A stretch of DNA of 64,000 nucleotides from Typhlomys cinereus (lineage: Eukaryota > Chordata > Mammalia > Rodentia > Platacanthomyidae), in the NCBI GenBank assembly GCA_023101885.1, contig JALPQD010000006.1:16268085-16332084 (forward strand), given 5' to 3'. Position numbers and translations under genes: made by a program. The notes under the pieces were generated by a model, which was given only the letters and a program-made list of their open reading frames with translations, made no database searches and had not been told where the DNA came from. Shown piece by piece: positions 49,905 to 62,466 of the stretch (positions within the stretch are counted from its first letter, which is position 1; each line of letters begins with the position of its first letter).

Positions 49905-50510
49905 CTATTTAACAATGCAGATATAAGTATCCTCTCAAGAACAAAACCTTTTCTAACAACTTAGTATCTTAAGCCTACAGTGCCTTCTTACAGTGATTTC
50001 AGCAATCCAGTTTTCCTATTCTGATATAAAGTTAAATTTATCCATTGCTTGAGCTTCCATTACCGACTTCTGCAATGAATGGTCACTGCATGCCATAGAC
50101 CTTTCTCTTCACTGTATACAATCTTTTCCCTACCTAATTTACCAATTACTCCATTTGAAAATTATATATTAAATACAGGTATAAAGTATGCGTGTTCTGC
50201 CTAACTCACCAGTGTGCTCTTGAGTATTGTCCTTTTTGCCATTCTCAGATGTGTCAGGGAACATCATCCTTTCCTCAAACAGCCGAAAGGAACTATCCTT
50301 CCTCTCTGCCTTCCCCCTCCAGTGTGTTTCTGCTGGTCATATGCCATCAGTATTTTAGGCCTGAATTCTCTTCCACTTTCAGCATGATACAGCACTTCAG
50401 TAATTTATGTATAGAAGAGATTTCCTTCCATGCTAGACCCACTGTCATTGAGATGCACATTTCTCTTACCTGAAATACTTGGTCTTCTCATTTCTCCACA
50501 CACTGACAGA
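48901..50510. other. Anonymous sequence
   Basis: I see nothing supported except the CG/CA tract at 49863-49900. The stretch 50190-50480 may be further decayed L2 sequence upstream of the L2 relic. Confidence 0.45.
49863..49900. repeat. (CG)n(CA)n alternating tract
   Basis: 'cgcgcgcgcgcacacacaca' continues as CA to 49900. Alternating purine-pyrimidine with a CG core is the classic Z-DNA-prone composition. Six consecutive CpGs are unusual in this CpG-poor region. Confidence 0.95.
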
Positions 50511-50514
50511 TTAA

Positions 50515-50642
50515 TCTTTTAGAATACAGCTATTATCTTATTATTCTATGCTTAAAAACCATCATTAGCCACTCAGGACTTTCAATTACATCCTAATTAC
50601 TTTACCTGACACTTTAGACCCTACATGACACAGAATTGAAGT
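50515..50642 (+). mobile_element. L2 LINE relic, sense
   Basis: 'cttaaaaaccatcattagcc', 'actcaggactttcaattac' and 'actttagaccctacatgaca' match the order of the L2 3' region ('aaaaccctccaatggctcc...'). Confidence 0.6.
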
Positions 50643-51084
50643 AGCAGGTCCAAAACTCCAGCTAAATAAAACCACGGACTCCTCTTAGAGAATGACTTGG
50701 AATTTCCATAATACTGATGGCTCTCGTGTTGTTGTTGTTGATATCTATAAAATAGTAATCCAATTCCAACTGAGGAAATCATTTCCATCATTCTGAACCC
50801 ACCTTTGGTGTCAAACCTCTAATAGATTTTCTCTCTCAAATTGGATGAGATTGTACCCTGTGAGTCTCTGCAGAATTTCTCAGATCTTTAAGGAAGGAAT
50901 ATTGAAATGATTGCAGTGATATGTTTTAAAAACTATAACTATGTCAATTTAGAGAATTCCATAGTTAAAATGCCACTATCAGTGGAGTGGCTCAGGGAGG
51001 GGCAACTTGATATGCCAGAGAGGCCTAAATTGTCACAAGATAGACAAGACTGAGGGAACCCTGGGTTCCATAGAATTGGCTAAG

Positions 51085-51170
51085 CAGAAGGGTGGGAGGG
51101 AGTTGAATGGATAGAAGAAGTGAAGGGAGGAAAATGGGAGGGAGGGAGGATGGAGGGAAGCAGGGATTAG
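51085..51170. repeat. GGA-rich purine tract
   Basis: A run of 'gggagggagttgaa' and 'gaaaatgggagggagggagg' units. It may be the G-rich end of an L1 3' UTR, but no other L1 landmark is close. Confidence 0.7.
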
Positions 51171-51513
51171 CACTCAGTATGCTTGTAAAACTAAAAAAAA
51201 TGCCATTGTTTTATACACACACACACATACACATACACACATACTCTACCTCAAATATTCTCTTAGAATGCGTGTCACAATACACAAACCCGACTGAAAT
51301 AAAGTCTCAGGAAACATAACATGTGAACTTTAAATCATTCCAGGGATTTCTGGTTGAATGAACATACTCTTCAGCAGTGTTTTTACCGAGTCTTCCAAAT
51401 TGTACAAAGGTATGTTTCCATTTATATCATATGGAAGTGTGTTCTATTAGAGGACAGTGGACTTATTCTATGCCTTGTCCATAATGTGTATGGTGGCTAT
51501 CTTGGCTCTTCTT

Positions 51514-51528
51514 AAGTATCTCATTCTT
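51514..51528 (+). repeat. Target-site duplication, left copy
   Basis: 'aagtatctcattctt' recurs exactly at 51793-51807, bracketing the antisense SINE. Confidence 0.9.
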
Positions 51529-51792
51529 TTTTTAATTTTTTTATTATTTATTATTTATTCAATTGTGTGTGTATGTGTGTGTAGAACCACGGATGAATTC
51601 AGGAACCACCATGGACGCCTCCACCTCCTTGTTTACTCTGCCCCCGGGATTCACAGGCTCCCCCCTACCAGGACCAGAAATGCAGGCCGCCCCTGCTTCC
51701 TCCTGGCATCTATACGTGGGGTCTAGGATCCGAACTCAGGACCTTCTGCCTGCAAGGCAGAGGCTTAACCCCTAAGCCACCTCTCTAGCTCC
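51529..51792 (-). mobile_element. Well-preserved tRNA-headed SINE with GC-rich body, antisense
   Basis: Same family as 19440-19722. On the minus strand it runs from 'gagctagagaggtggcttag' through B-box-like 'gagttcggatcctagacc', a GC-rich body, 'gtccatggtggttcctgaat' and a short (CA)n to an 'aataaataataa' tail. Perfect 15-bp duplications flank it. Several CpGs present in the other copy appear here as TpG or CpA, so this insertion is probably older. Apparent frames across it are not genes. Confidence 0.85.
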
Positions 51793-51807
51793 AAGTATCT
51801 CATTCTT
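51793..51807 (+). repeat. Target-site duplication, right copy
   Basis: Exact repeat of 51514-51528. Confidence 0.9.
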
Positions 51808-52180
51808 AAGTATGTCATTCTTCTCCTGAGCTGAAGACCAACCCCATTTCTGATATGAAAAGTCATTTAATAGCTAGTTTTGGCAAATTTTGCCTGAAGA
51901 TGCTAATGATGAGCATGTCTAGCATTCAATAAGTACCTTTACAAATGTGTCACATGCTGTGCCAGAAGTATGCCTATAGGTAATTGTAACATATTGGGCC
52001 AAATGAATTACTTGACTGACTCCATGTGATCACAAACCCACTTTCAGTAAGTCCAAAATGACGTTTGCTCTGAGACAAATGAACAACAGTGAAGTAGATC
52101 TGCCTCCTTCCAATTCTATAATCCATTCTTATCCATCCTTCCTGGACATACTTAAGTTCTACATATGAATGTACAAACAC

Positions 52181-52188
52181 GTGTGTGT

Positions 52189-52235
<47 letters not shown>

Positions 52236-52250
52236 TGTGTGTATGTGTGT
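52181..52250. repeat. (GT)n microsatellite
   Basis: About 70 bp of GT with three or four interruptions ('gtatgtgt', 'gtttgtgt'). Confidence 0.95.
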
Positions 52251-54487
52251 TTCTACATGCTCAAGCTGAAAATAGACTGGTTGGTATTGATAATATTTGA
52301 AATGAGATCAGTAAATACTGTAGTTATTTTGTTCATATTAGAACACATTAGAATTAAAAAGCATTTGAATCGTAAACAATACAATGTGTATGTGGGGGGG
52401 GGGATTAGCATAGGGCTCAGCACTGCTTCACTCATTAACACTCATTAAGATATCTTAATGCTGAAATTTGTTAACACAAGGGCTGTTGAAGAAATCAACA
52501 GAGAAGTGCCCCTAATAACGTTATTTTCAAAGCATATGCCTCCCAATTCAATCTCTTCCCATCATGCTTAGCTAGTTTCTAAACACAACCAGAACCTCAG
52601 GACATACTTTTTTTTCCTATACTGGCCTGTGCAAAGCTGTTGCATATGGAAATTTAAAATGTATCAGAGTGTGGGCATCAAACACTGCATGCTGATTTAA
52701 TGCAGAGAAAGAAGAATTGCATCCCCAAATCTAAATCTCCATCTGTACACTAAGAGTATGAGAAGCAAAATGAGAAATGAAACGTTGGTCTGGGACGACA
52801 GGCTCATGCTCCTTGGTTTAATGGGCAAAGCTGCTCACTTGAGTTTAATTCCACATGCATGTGTCAAAAAAGCGTTGTGTTTTAGTCTAAGGAACCCTTT
52901 ATTGCAATAGATTGAAATCAGCAGCTGCATTGTCTGTGGGAAGCCAGAGATAAACAGGGCCATGACTCTTGTTTTCACATTTTAAGCATATGAGGTCTGA
53001 CATTTTGCACCAACTCAGGCCAGGTCTCTTGGTTAAGTGTTTTACATTCATCTGACTAAAAGCCTTTGACAGAGATGAAGTGACTTTCCCTGAAGTGTGG
53101 TGGAAACTGAATGGCAAAACTGAGAATTAAGGGCAGGCAAAGCGGGGTGAGTTCAGCAGTCATTGCGCTTAGCTGAGTACACAGTGTGATTAACGTAGCA
53201 TCTGATACATTTAACCAGAATCCTCAGATGGTTTTATGGTGCAAAGTGGCTAAAACAGGTACTGGACAACTTATAGAAAGGTTGAGAGAAAGAACATCAG
53301 TTCACTCTCATTATGGAGGGTTCAAGTGTCCCAGCTGCTTTTAAACAACTGGCTACAAAAGGGGTTGGGACCAGGAAGAAAAGAAGCATTCATTAGTTAA
53401 TTATTACAAGACATAGTACATTCTCATGCCATACATTGTACTTAACGAGTAAGCTTATTGTAAATTTCTCCATTCTGAAAGTGTCAACTATGAGTACCAA
53501 TCAGAAACAAGCACATTTTATGGACTTTAAAAGAGGAAGCAATCTACCTGGTCTATCTACAGAGGAAGGGAAATCCTATGGAGTATGGTGTTTATGTGGT
53601 TCTGCTTCTGACAGGTCCCAAGCAAAAGTCATTCCTAGCTTCTTGCCTACAAGTTTGAATGAGCTGGAGAAACAAAATGTCATAAAACTATGTTCAAAAC
53701 TACAGTTGAAAGCAGCAAAGATGGCTCCTTTTCCCCTTAGTAAAACACAGGGTTTTGTTCATGTTGTTTTAATTAGACCTTTGTCAGGTCTACCAGGAAC
53801 CCAGGACAGCATTTCAAGGACAGGCCCATGAGCTGTTTATCAACACAAGGCCATCATATTCTCCTTGAAGACTTCATTAACTTTGAATCTTCACTTCCTT
53901 CACATTCTACTTCTGATGAAAGCATAAATGGAAAGTGTGTCTCTGAAGGTTGGCCCCCAGTGCTCTACGTTGCTTCCGTCTCAGCTCTGCCCTGCTAGCA
54001 CTTGCTAAGCTCTTCACCCTCATGTCCACACATTGTGACATTACGGAACCTTTGTAAGACAAGCAGCAAGGACAAGACATAGGCCTAGTAGACAGGTAGG
54101 AGACATTCTGAGTAGCACATTATGGGATGCACATGTTATATGATAGGTAGGGGCAGCAGTTGTCAAATTGGTTCTTCTGAAGGTTATCTGGAAACCCTAA
54201 ACTTGACATGGCTAGAAAAGAACCTGTTGTAATAGGGTATTCTAAGTCTAGCACAGAACTCTTCTTCCCAGAGTTTAGGAGAAAATTCAGAATATTTTTA
54301 TTTTAGGGCTAATAATCAAAATGCATCCCTAAGGGAATCTTCTAATTGTAAATCATGCTTTGGACCACCAGAATTTTATATCAATTCCCTAGGCTAAGAG
54401 AAGAAGATCATATATTGCACCTCACAAATATAACATTCCATTTGGCAGAGAAGATAATCATGAGTTGAACAGATAGTTTTTCAAAAT
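52251..54487. other. Anonymous sequence; longest ATG frame outside repeats
   Basis: The plus-strand frame 53490-53831 (113 codons from ATG, beginning MSTNQKQAHFMDFKRG) has a mixed, protein-like composition. It lacks a recognised domain, and no splice or promoter context stands out. I recognise no interspersed repeat here. Confidence 0.35.
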
Positions 54488-55440
54488 AAATATCTTTTTT
54501 CCAAGTAATATGCATAATTTTAGTATAATCTTTTTAATCCAGATAGTAATATGTATTCTTTCCTATAAAATTTGCTGTGCTACCATACCCAAGAAATTAA
54601 AGAAACCATTAAATATTTAGGAACATTCAGCATCAAGAGCTTTAAAATCGAACTGTATGTAGAAGCTTTTATACCTAATCTAATGTAGAGCTGCACTTTC
54701 ACATTCTTAGCAACACAGTTGTCTGAGCACAGACATACTCCACACAGTTTCAGGACAAGCACGTAGTCTTCATCTTCATCCTCCTCTTTCTCTTCCTCCT
54801 CCTCATCTTCGGGGAGCCAGCTGGGCCCTTCTTTCCTGCTTCACTTTTGCCTTCCCCACGGTATGCAGCAACAGCTCGGCTGCTTTTGGCTCACAGGGCT
54901 GCTTGTCTTTGGTAGACTGCAGAGACCACTTTTCGCCCAGTTTCTTTGCAGCGTCCCCAACGGATAGGCCTGGGTGCTCACCTTTGACCCTTGGGCGATG
55001 CTTGGAGCAAAACAGAAAGAAGGCAGGTGGAGGTCTCTTCGGAGCCTTGGGCTCCTTTTTCTTGCTTTTTTTAAAAAAAAATATTTTTTCTCACTCATAC
55101 AAACTTACTAGGTACCCCGGAGGAACCTAGTCTCCCTCACGGAGGAACATGAGTCTTCATTTCTCTGTCACAGCGGACTTTGTAGCTCTGGACCATACCT
55201 TCGAATGGTCAAATCTTGAACTTTTCCTTGTCAGACAAGTTCTTCCATTTCTCCAAGCACTTCTTGGAGAACTCGGCGAAGTTGACCGAGGAGTTGGGGT
55301 GCTTGTGCTACTCGGATCGGTGGCACCTGGTGCGAGCTTCTTCAGGCCATCCAAGACGCCTCTTCCAGCCCCGGCTCTGGCGTGAGTGAACTGATTTACC
55401 GCTAATGCCTAAATAAATATTTTTTTTCAAATATCTTTTT
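54488..55440 (-). pseudogene. HMGB2: HMGB2 processed pseudogene (retrocopy)
   Basis: HMGB2 is a nuclear two-HMG-box DNA-bending protein of about 209 residues. On the minus strand, parts of box A ([11 protein letters not shown], near 55285) and box B ([20 protein letters not shown], near 55000) are readable. Then comes KDKQP and a shortened Glu/Asp-coding tail near 54790. The 3' UTR continues to about 54505, including 'gaatgttcctaaatatttaa' and 'gtatggtagcacagcaaa', which match HMGB2. It is broken by a deletion early in box A, an in-frame stop after 'KFKI', an insertion between boxes and a loss near LKEKYEKD. No introns are present. A short A run follows the UTR, and 'aaatatcttttt' flanks both ends (54488-54499 and 55429-55440). 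It is non-functional. Confidence 0.88.
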
Positions 55441-58400
55441 GAAACTGATCCTTCTAATAGCGAATTAACTTTCTGTTATAAGCCAAGGAGAAGAACCTTT
55501 TCTATGAAAAAGAAAATTTCATCAGTAAGTGATCTTTTCTCGTAGTCATAGAAACTTAACTTTTGAATACTTAAGAGGATTAAATGAAATATTCTCTATG
55601 AAATATGTGTATTTGAATATCTAATAGATGGTTAATTAATACTGCTTTTTCTTGACTTCTCACTTTTATTTTCATTAGTCTATTTCTTGAAAACCTAGTT
55701 TTAATAAAGTAAAAAATGCATATTTTATTATCAAGTTTTTGAGTGTTATTTGATATTACACACTTGGTGTTCATGTTAAACTTTTCCCATTAAGAAGAAA
55801 TGATCTGAAACATACTGAAATATTTTATGTCTTCTCTGATTATACCTCCCTTCTAATGTACACATGCATAAATTATATATATATTTTTTACATTTCACAT
55901 GAAATGTAAAACATATTTCTATTTTCACAGAAAAATTTGTGCTGTCATAAATGTGTATATGTAAATAAATGTTGATGTACGTTCAGGTGGAACTGGAACA
56001 TCCTAGCATTCTGCTTTTGGCATATTTCCCCCTCTTCTATTTTCCTTCTGCTCTTGCATCTTGTTTTCAAAATCATTTCTAACTACAGAAAGAGAATAGA
56101 TTAATTTAATATCTGAGAAAAGAAAATGGGAAAAGATCTGATCACAGCCAGAGGCTATACACTAGAGTCAGATCCAGCAGCCCTAGGCAAATTGGTTTCA
56201 AATGGGTTGACTTGTCCCTGCCCCAAGCGACTTCAGACCACCTTTAAAATTTATTGCTTTATTTTGCTTTGCTCCAAAAATAAGCATATATTCTTCAGTC
56301 TCACTGTTTACTATAAAGGCACAGAATGCTGTAGCTTTTACTTGATCCCTCAGAATGTGTATCAACAGTCATTTAAATCATTGCATAAAAGAAAGTAATT
56401 AAAAGTAGAGAATATTGACCTCCTTATAATTATAGCCTCTCTGCCATACAAATCAGTGCTACCTGTTTGTCTGGGAATATGAAACATTTTTATGGAGTGT
56501 ACTTTCAGGCTACTAAGCTTTGCCTGAAATTCAGTGATGCTCATGCATAAAGATATGAAGAAGCCAGGCTATGCAAAGACACAGGTACATCTTCTGATCT
56601 AAATGCATGCACCATTCAGCAATTGTTCCTCCTCATACCTGTCCCTGAGGAAACAGCGTTGACATGTACCTGCTGCACAACAGGAAAGGGAAACAAAAAG
56701 ATACCGTGTTCCCAATTTCGCTTGGGGATAAGCAAGAGATAATCACATATGGGAAACAAATTGGGGTCTAAGTGAGAAACTTAAAAAAAGCAACACAAGA
56801 CAAAAAGCAAGGTAGTTATTAAAATGCAGGGAGAGAAAAGGCACAGAGTAAAACCTCAGTTATAAAAACAAAACACGATCCCAGACATACTTTGGTTTTG
56901 GACCTGGAAGAACGAGGGGTAATGGTCTATGTTTAGTGTAGAGGTCAGTCAGTTAAACCCAGAAAAAGGAAGGCAGGAAGCAGAACGTGACACTGCAGAT
57001 GGGCAGTCACTCTTAACCGCCACTACTGGTGTTGGTACCCTAAAGGGATGAAATTCAAAGTCACGGAGAAAAACACCACAGATGGGGGCAGTGTTCTCTC
57101 TTTCTACTGTGGGTAGACGTGTACACACAGATTACCGCCGTGTTCATGGACTAGCCTGAGAAAGTTGCAATCAGCAAGGGTATTTCTGCTTGAATGGCTT
57201 GTAGGGTGTTATTACTGAATTAAATCTAATGAAAGAGAGAAAAAGAGGCAGATCATAGGACAGAGAGTGAATTATAGTGTGGGTCTCTGAAAATTATAGG
57301 AGGTATGCACCTTGGCAGTATTAGAAAATAGAAATATGCAGCCTTTTCTCCTTCCATTTTTAGTGATCTGTCAATGGGACTTGCAGACATTTCATTGTAA
57401 ACCATGCAAACTTCCAGTAAGAACATTTCTGAATTGAATTCTCAGAATACACATTTGGCATATGGTTATTACTCTTCAGATGGGCTTAAGCATGAGCTAG
57501 AATACATATGGACTGGCTGAAAATAAATCAGATTATAGCCAAAGACCATTTTGAAACCTAGGAAACACATTTCTCAACATTGATCTCCATGCCTTCCTTC
57601 AGCTAATCATTGACCTTAGAGTGCAAGGTTGGCAGTGGGGAGGTGATAGAAAGCTTTGGCAAGCTAGAATATATTCTGATCGATCTGCAAAAACAGATTA
57701 GGCAGTTGCTGGGAATAGGAAGAAATAAATAGATTAGGGATTAGAATCTGCTTTCCCTTTTCATCCCTTCTTTCTATTTCTGTCAAAAATATCCAATCAT
57801 TCTGACTGACTTATTGTAATTTATTTCTATTCTTGTAGAGCAAGTTGTTGCTATTTAGTGTGAGTTAACCTACTTAGCCCAGTAAATTAATTTGGGTTAA
57901 TGGGCCATCTGTATGCATTAGGACAGACATCTTCAAGCACATGGTGTCATGCAATGACATGTACACAAACAAACATGCATACACAGAACACATATGCTCA
58001 TTGATCAAGCCCTGTTGGAGCCACGAGAAAAATGCATTCCCTAAGAGACTGCTAAGACAAAGTTCTCTGTGTCTGTTCTGCATTGCGGCATTGCCCTTGA
58101 TATTCAAAGTTCTGCCTGGCAGAGTTCACAGGCCATAGCAGTTCAGGAATTAATTTCCATAATTATCTCTTTAACTTTCTCATTATAAGAGGCATCATCC
58201 CTGCGTGGCAAGAAGCCAACCTGCTGACCCCAACAGGACAGTGCGTCCCATGAGACATCCAGACTGGCATGCTATTCCTTTGTGTCCTTTCACACCAAAG
58301 AAGCCACCTGCAGAGACTCAGCTTTTGCTGTAAGATAGGATTATCAGTAAAAAACAAAGAATGTCTCTCAGACACAGAAGAGTCCTGGCCACTGAATGGG

Positions 58401-60635
58401 ATGTGGATTTCTGAATGAGATAAACTTGAGGTATCATGGCATGATTTACTAGCCTGCCACCACTAGAACATTGACCTGGCTGAATGCCCCTTTACTCATT
58501 GCTAATATTTTTGACCAGGTAAGATTGTTGGAGGGTTCAGAGCGCCTGATGATTCTGCGTGAATAATACATTTGTTAACAACTGAGGATCATTCACTGAG
58601 AAGTTTTAATACAGTGAACATCTAAACTGGAAAGAAAGCCTTAGGTGACATGGAAATGTCAGAGCTGCGTAGTATAGTGTCAATATGCATGTATTTCCTT
58701 TTCTGTTTTATTTTAACTATTCAATTGATACCAAGAAGGGAGAAATAAGCATTTAACATGATCACAGTGTGTAATAGTATAGTAGAAAGTTTTGTTCTCA
58801 AAAGTATTTAGACTATTATCTTTTATACACAGTTATTCATTTAATTTTAAAAACAAATTTATAAAGCATTTAATCGTCTTGCTTCACTTTTAAATGAATA
58901 TCAAGGCTGATAGTATGTAATGTATGGAACCAGGATAATATTTTTTATAGTTTAGGGTACATTGTTGGTCCCTGTGTCCAAAGATAGATATATGCTAAAT
59001 AATATCACACCTACTCTTTGGAAGAACCTGAAGCAACTGTCATGAAAACAACAGATCCTCATCTGCTTTTGCAAGGATTAATTTTGTGAATAAGGGAATT
59101 GTAAGTGGAAGATGAAGAGAAGATTAAAGAAGACTTTGAACTTAAAGAAAACAGTTAAGAAATATGAAGAGAAAACTTGCTACAGGAACAAACAGCTAAA
59201 ATAACAGGTTTCAGAGACAAACACTATGGCAGACGCGCAGGTTACTAGGTTTCTTGGATCATGCTGAAATGTAGGTCAGTGACCAATGAATCCTTACTAT
59301 TCTTCCATTTATTTATTCATTTGTTTATTCTCTACCACAATCAGCACTGCTAGATGCCATATATTTCAGAATTTCAGATAGCTCAGGCCACAAGAAATTT
59401 AAATTAGTGATATGACATTAGATGTGATAGTCATGATTATGTTTGATTGGTTCTCCAAGAAGCAGGGATGAGGGGTAGCCAGCTGTGGAGTGGCCACAGA
59501 TGGCTTCAGAAAAGGAGTTAGAACTTGATCCATATCACAGCAGATGATGATGAGCAGTGGGCTGGAACCCAGCACTCAGGAAGGTGGATAACTGGTTAGT
59601 AATGGACAAAACCTGTGGGAACAAAGGTCATTTAGACACCAGGATTACAATTCAGACATGAAGTGATTAGAGCCCAGTGTGGAGTTATGACTGTGGAGAT
59701 GAATTTTAAAAGGGGAAATCAGTAACATTTAGAAACTGATTAGATTTGGAGGTCAAAGAGAAGGGAGCAATTGAATAAATTTACAGTGATGAGACTGGAG
59801 CATCGAGAGGATCCTAGTGAAATTATTAATAATTAGGAACTGGGGCAGGAATGATGGAGCCGTTCTTCGGTGCCCCCATCCCGTCCCTTTTCCCTATCTA
59901 CAGAAATGATCTTAGACCTTAAAAGCCAAGCATAATTTTAGTTTTAATCCATCCCTCTTGAATATCATTCATAGGCAAGGGGATGAGAAGCAATTGTGAA
60001 GGAGACCATGAGCTAACCCCTGTGGAGTGCTCAATCCATGTTGTTTAGTTGGATAGGAATGAACAGAGCAGAGTAGTATGAAGGGCAAGGACAGTGTGAT
60101 AAATCAGAGGGAATTCTGAGAAACTAAAGTGAGGGACACTGAAGACAGGAACCATGGACCTCTGAGATCTCCCAGGATAGAACTGTAACTCTGTAACTCC
60201 TGGCAAATTGTCCTTATCTATGGATTGGAACTGATTTATGCATAAGGTAAGAGTTCTATTACTCAGGGAAATACTTCAGTCACTTTCCTATGTGCTTAGC
60301 CTTCAGAACAACATCTTGTAGTAGTAGGCATTCCAACGCTTTTATCATTGTATTTTGGGGTGAACATTGCTAAAAAGAAATTCAGAGATTTAATAAAAGG
60401 GAAAATGAGCTCTAAAATACATGGTCTTGGGTTTGATGTAGGGAAAGGCATTTCAAAGAGGAGGCAAAACTAAAAGCATAGTTTCTGGAGCCAAGAGGGC
60501 AATAGTGGATGAAATGAGACATCAAATCCAACATCCATAAATCACACCTGTAAGTATCAGATAAGCTTCAGGAAGACATGAGAAGTTTGGATGTTTACAC
60601 TGAAAAAAATTGCTTAGAAACTGGCTAGAGTGAAG
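55441..60635. other. Anonymous sequence
   Basis: I recognise no gene or repeat securely. A 12-bp inverted repeat at 55886-55911 is listed separately. The stretches 56990-57170 and 59460-59900 are less AT-rich than their surroundings. The first holds a few scattered CpGs. Confidence 0.45.
55886..55911. repeat. 12-bp inverted repeat with 2-nt loop
   Basis: 'ttttacatttca' and 'tgaaatgtaaaa' are perfectly complementary around 'ca'. It lies next to a TA-rich run and is probably a chance AT hairpin. Confidence 0.85.
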
Positions 60636-60639
60636 TATA

Positions 60640-61205
60640 TCAGGACCTTGGAATCCTTGCCCTAATCAGGCCATCAAAATCTTTTCCCATTCCAAGGGTG
60701 AAGGAACCCTATGGAAGAGGGAGCAGTAAGATCCTAAGAACATAAAGGTGGGGTGGGGTGCCTCTGACCAAAACATTCCTGCAGGACAAGCTTCCTGCAC
60801 CCAGGAGCTTCCTGAAATTAGACCTTCTACCACCAAATCTACACAATGGTTGACATATCAACATTCCCCCAAGAATAAGCAAGGATCTCAGGAGAAACAA
60901 CTGCTCTCAGGTATAAGGAGTAGATACTAGACAAGAGAAGAGGAACCTCTTCACTTCTGACTTTGCCCACTGAGGAACCACATATGCTACAATAGATATC
61001 AGACTCCTTTACCAAAAGTGAGCTCTATGATGCTCACATGTAGAGGGACAGGAGGGTGGGTGGGACATGGCTAGACTGAAGAGGGAAGGGGAGGGTGAGA
61101 GAAGGAGGGTGGTGAGAAGGGTGGGGAGAGGGTTGGGGCAAAGACATAAACCCATTTTGTTTGTATATGAAAATTTCCAATAAAAAAGATTTTTTTTATA
61201 AAAGG
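60640..61205 (+). mobile_element. Rodent L1 3' UTR, sense
   Basis: 'caagggtgaaggaacccta', 'tggaagagggagcagtaaga', 'acattcctgcaggacaagct' and 'ggttgacatatcaacattcc' are followed by a long G-rich tract (61045-61135). It ends with 'tttccaataaaaaagat', a polyadenylation signal and A/T-rich tail. This is the usual 3' structure of rodent L1. The minus-strand frame 61009-61392 is only the complement of the G-rich tract. Confidence 0.55.
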
Positions 61206-61768
61206 AAAAAATGTATAGAGAAAAGTAGCAAAGGTTTCTGAAAATACTCTTAGTTATACATTCCCCTGCTTCAGCTGTGAGACAAATATAAAGATACATG
61301 ACAATGGGAGAAAAAGTGCCAGGGAAGTTGGGTGAAGGACACTTCTTTTCCATTATCTTATGTGAATTTAAAGAAATACATCTTGTACACAATAATTATT
61401 AAGAAGATAGTCCATCATTAATTTGCTCAACTTACATGAATAAACTAATAGTTACAGAGAACTCAATTTATGAGTTTGTCAAAACACACCAAGATCAAGC
61501 TTGTAGAAAATGAACCAGAGACACATACATATATGTGCTAATGCACAGTTCTAAAAGCAAATCTACTACTCTCTGCTGGGTTATACTTCAGACAATAATG
61601 GGGGAAAGCAAACAAATGATGCGTATCATGAAGCTGAATCCCAGAAGGGTGATGGCTACCCAAATCCTGTTTCGGTGGCCTCTTTCTAGCTACTCTAACA
61701 TGTTCTCTAATATTTCTTTCTCTTTCCTGCTAAGAAAATCTAAATGATCTAAAAGCATCTCAATTGAG

Positions 61769-61771
<3 letters not shown>
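61206..61771. other. Anonymous sequence
   Basis: I recognise nothing here. Confidence 0.5.

Positions 61772-61819
<48 letters not shown>
61772..61819. repeat. (GA)24 microsatellite
   Basis: Twenty-four uninterrupted GA units, a homopurine mirror repeat capable of triplex formation. Confidence 0.97.
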
Positions 61820-61821
<2 letters not shown>

Positions 61822-62309
61822 CAACTGTTAGCAGATGCACATTTGAGTTCCATACTCCCAGGGTTTTCCAAGTAATAAAAACCAATTAGCTAACACTCCG
61901 CAGCTATAGTGAGAGAGAGTGGTGCAATCTTACCACTACTAATAGGGGTTTTAATAATAGATAGGTTGCTCTCTGCAGAGCAAGAGCTGGAAGAAGCAGA
62001 CAGATCCATTGCACAGCACTCTGCTGACCGTTAGTCAATGCCAACACTCACATTAATGGGGTGGGTCTGTCTGCTTAAGCTTTTCAGTTCGAACAAGGGG
62101 AGGCCTTAGAGTATGGCACAGGAACTCTGCATAGGTGAGAATAGAAAGAGCAAAAACACAAATATTGTCCTTCAATATTAATGACTATGTTGTATACTAT
62201 GCCAGGAGGACCTTAAGGAGTTTTTTTATCTGAAGAATTTAAAGTTTTAAGTTCAGATTTAATTCTCAGGGGTCCATAAATAACAGAGATTTTCATCCTT
62301 TGAAATTTT
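61820..62309. other. Anonymous sequence
   Basis: I recognise no feature. Confidence 0.5.
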
Positions 62310-62466
62310 CAATGAAGTTCAGTGAGGTAGCTCAGCGTGTGAGGTGCCTGCTTGCAAACCTGGAGATTTGAGGCCAAGGCATGGAAGCCCACGTGGTGTA
62401 CATCTCTCTCTCTCTCCCTTTACTTTTAACTCTCTCTCTGTCCATTTAATACATAAATAAAATATA
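62310..62466 (+). mobile_element. B2-superfamily-like SINE, sense
   Basis: The tRNA-like head 'cagtgaggtagctcagcgtg' and 'ggtgcctgcttgcaaacctg' leads to a short body with 'catggaagcccacgtggtg'. Then come (CT)n blocks (62403-62440) and an 'aatacataaataaaatata' tail. It resembles the copy at 27.9 kb in ending with CT repeats. Confidence 0.65.

Noticed and set aside
61009..61392. 127-codon minus-strand open frame
   Set aside because: It is the complement of the G-rich L1 3' UTR tract, which gives proline-, serine- and leucine-rich nonsense.
61772..61819. Possible CRISPR-like or tandem array
   Set aside because: It is a plain (GA)24 microsatellite. No direct repeats with unique spacers occur anywhere in the window.
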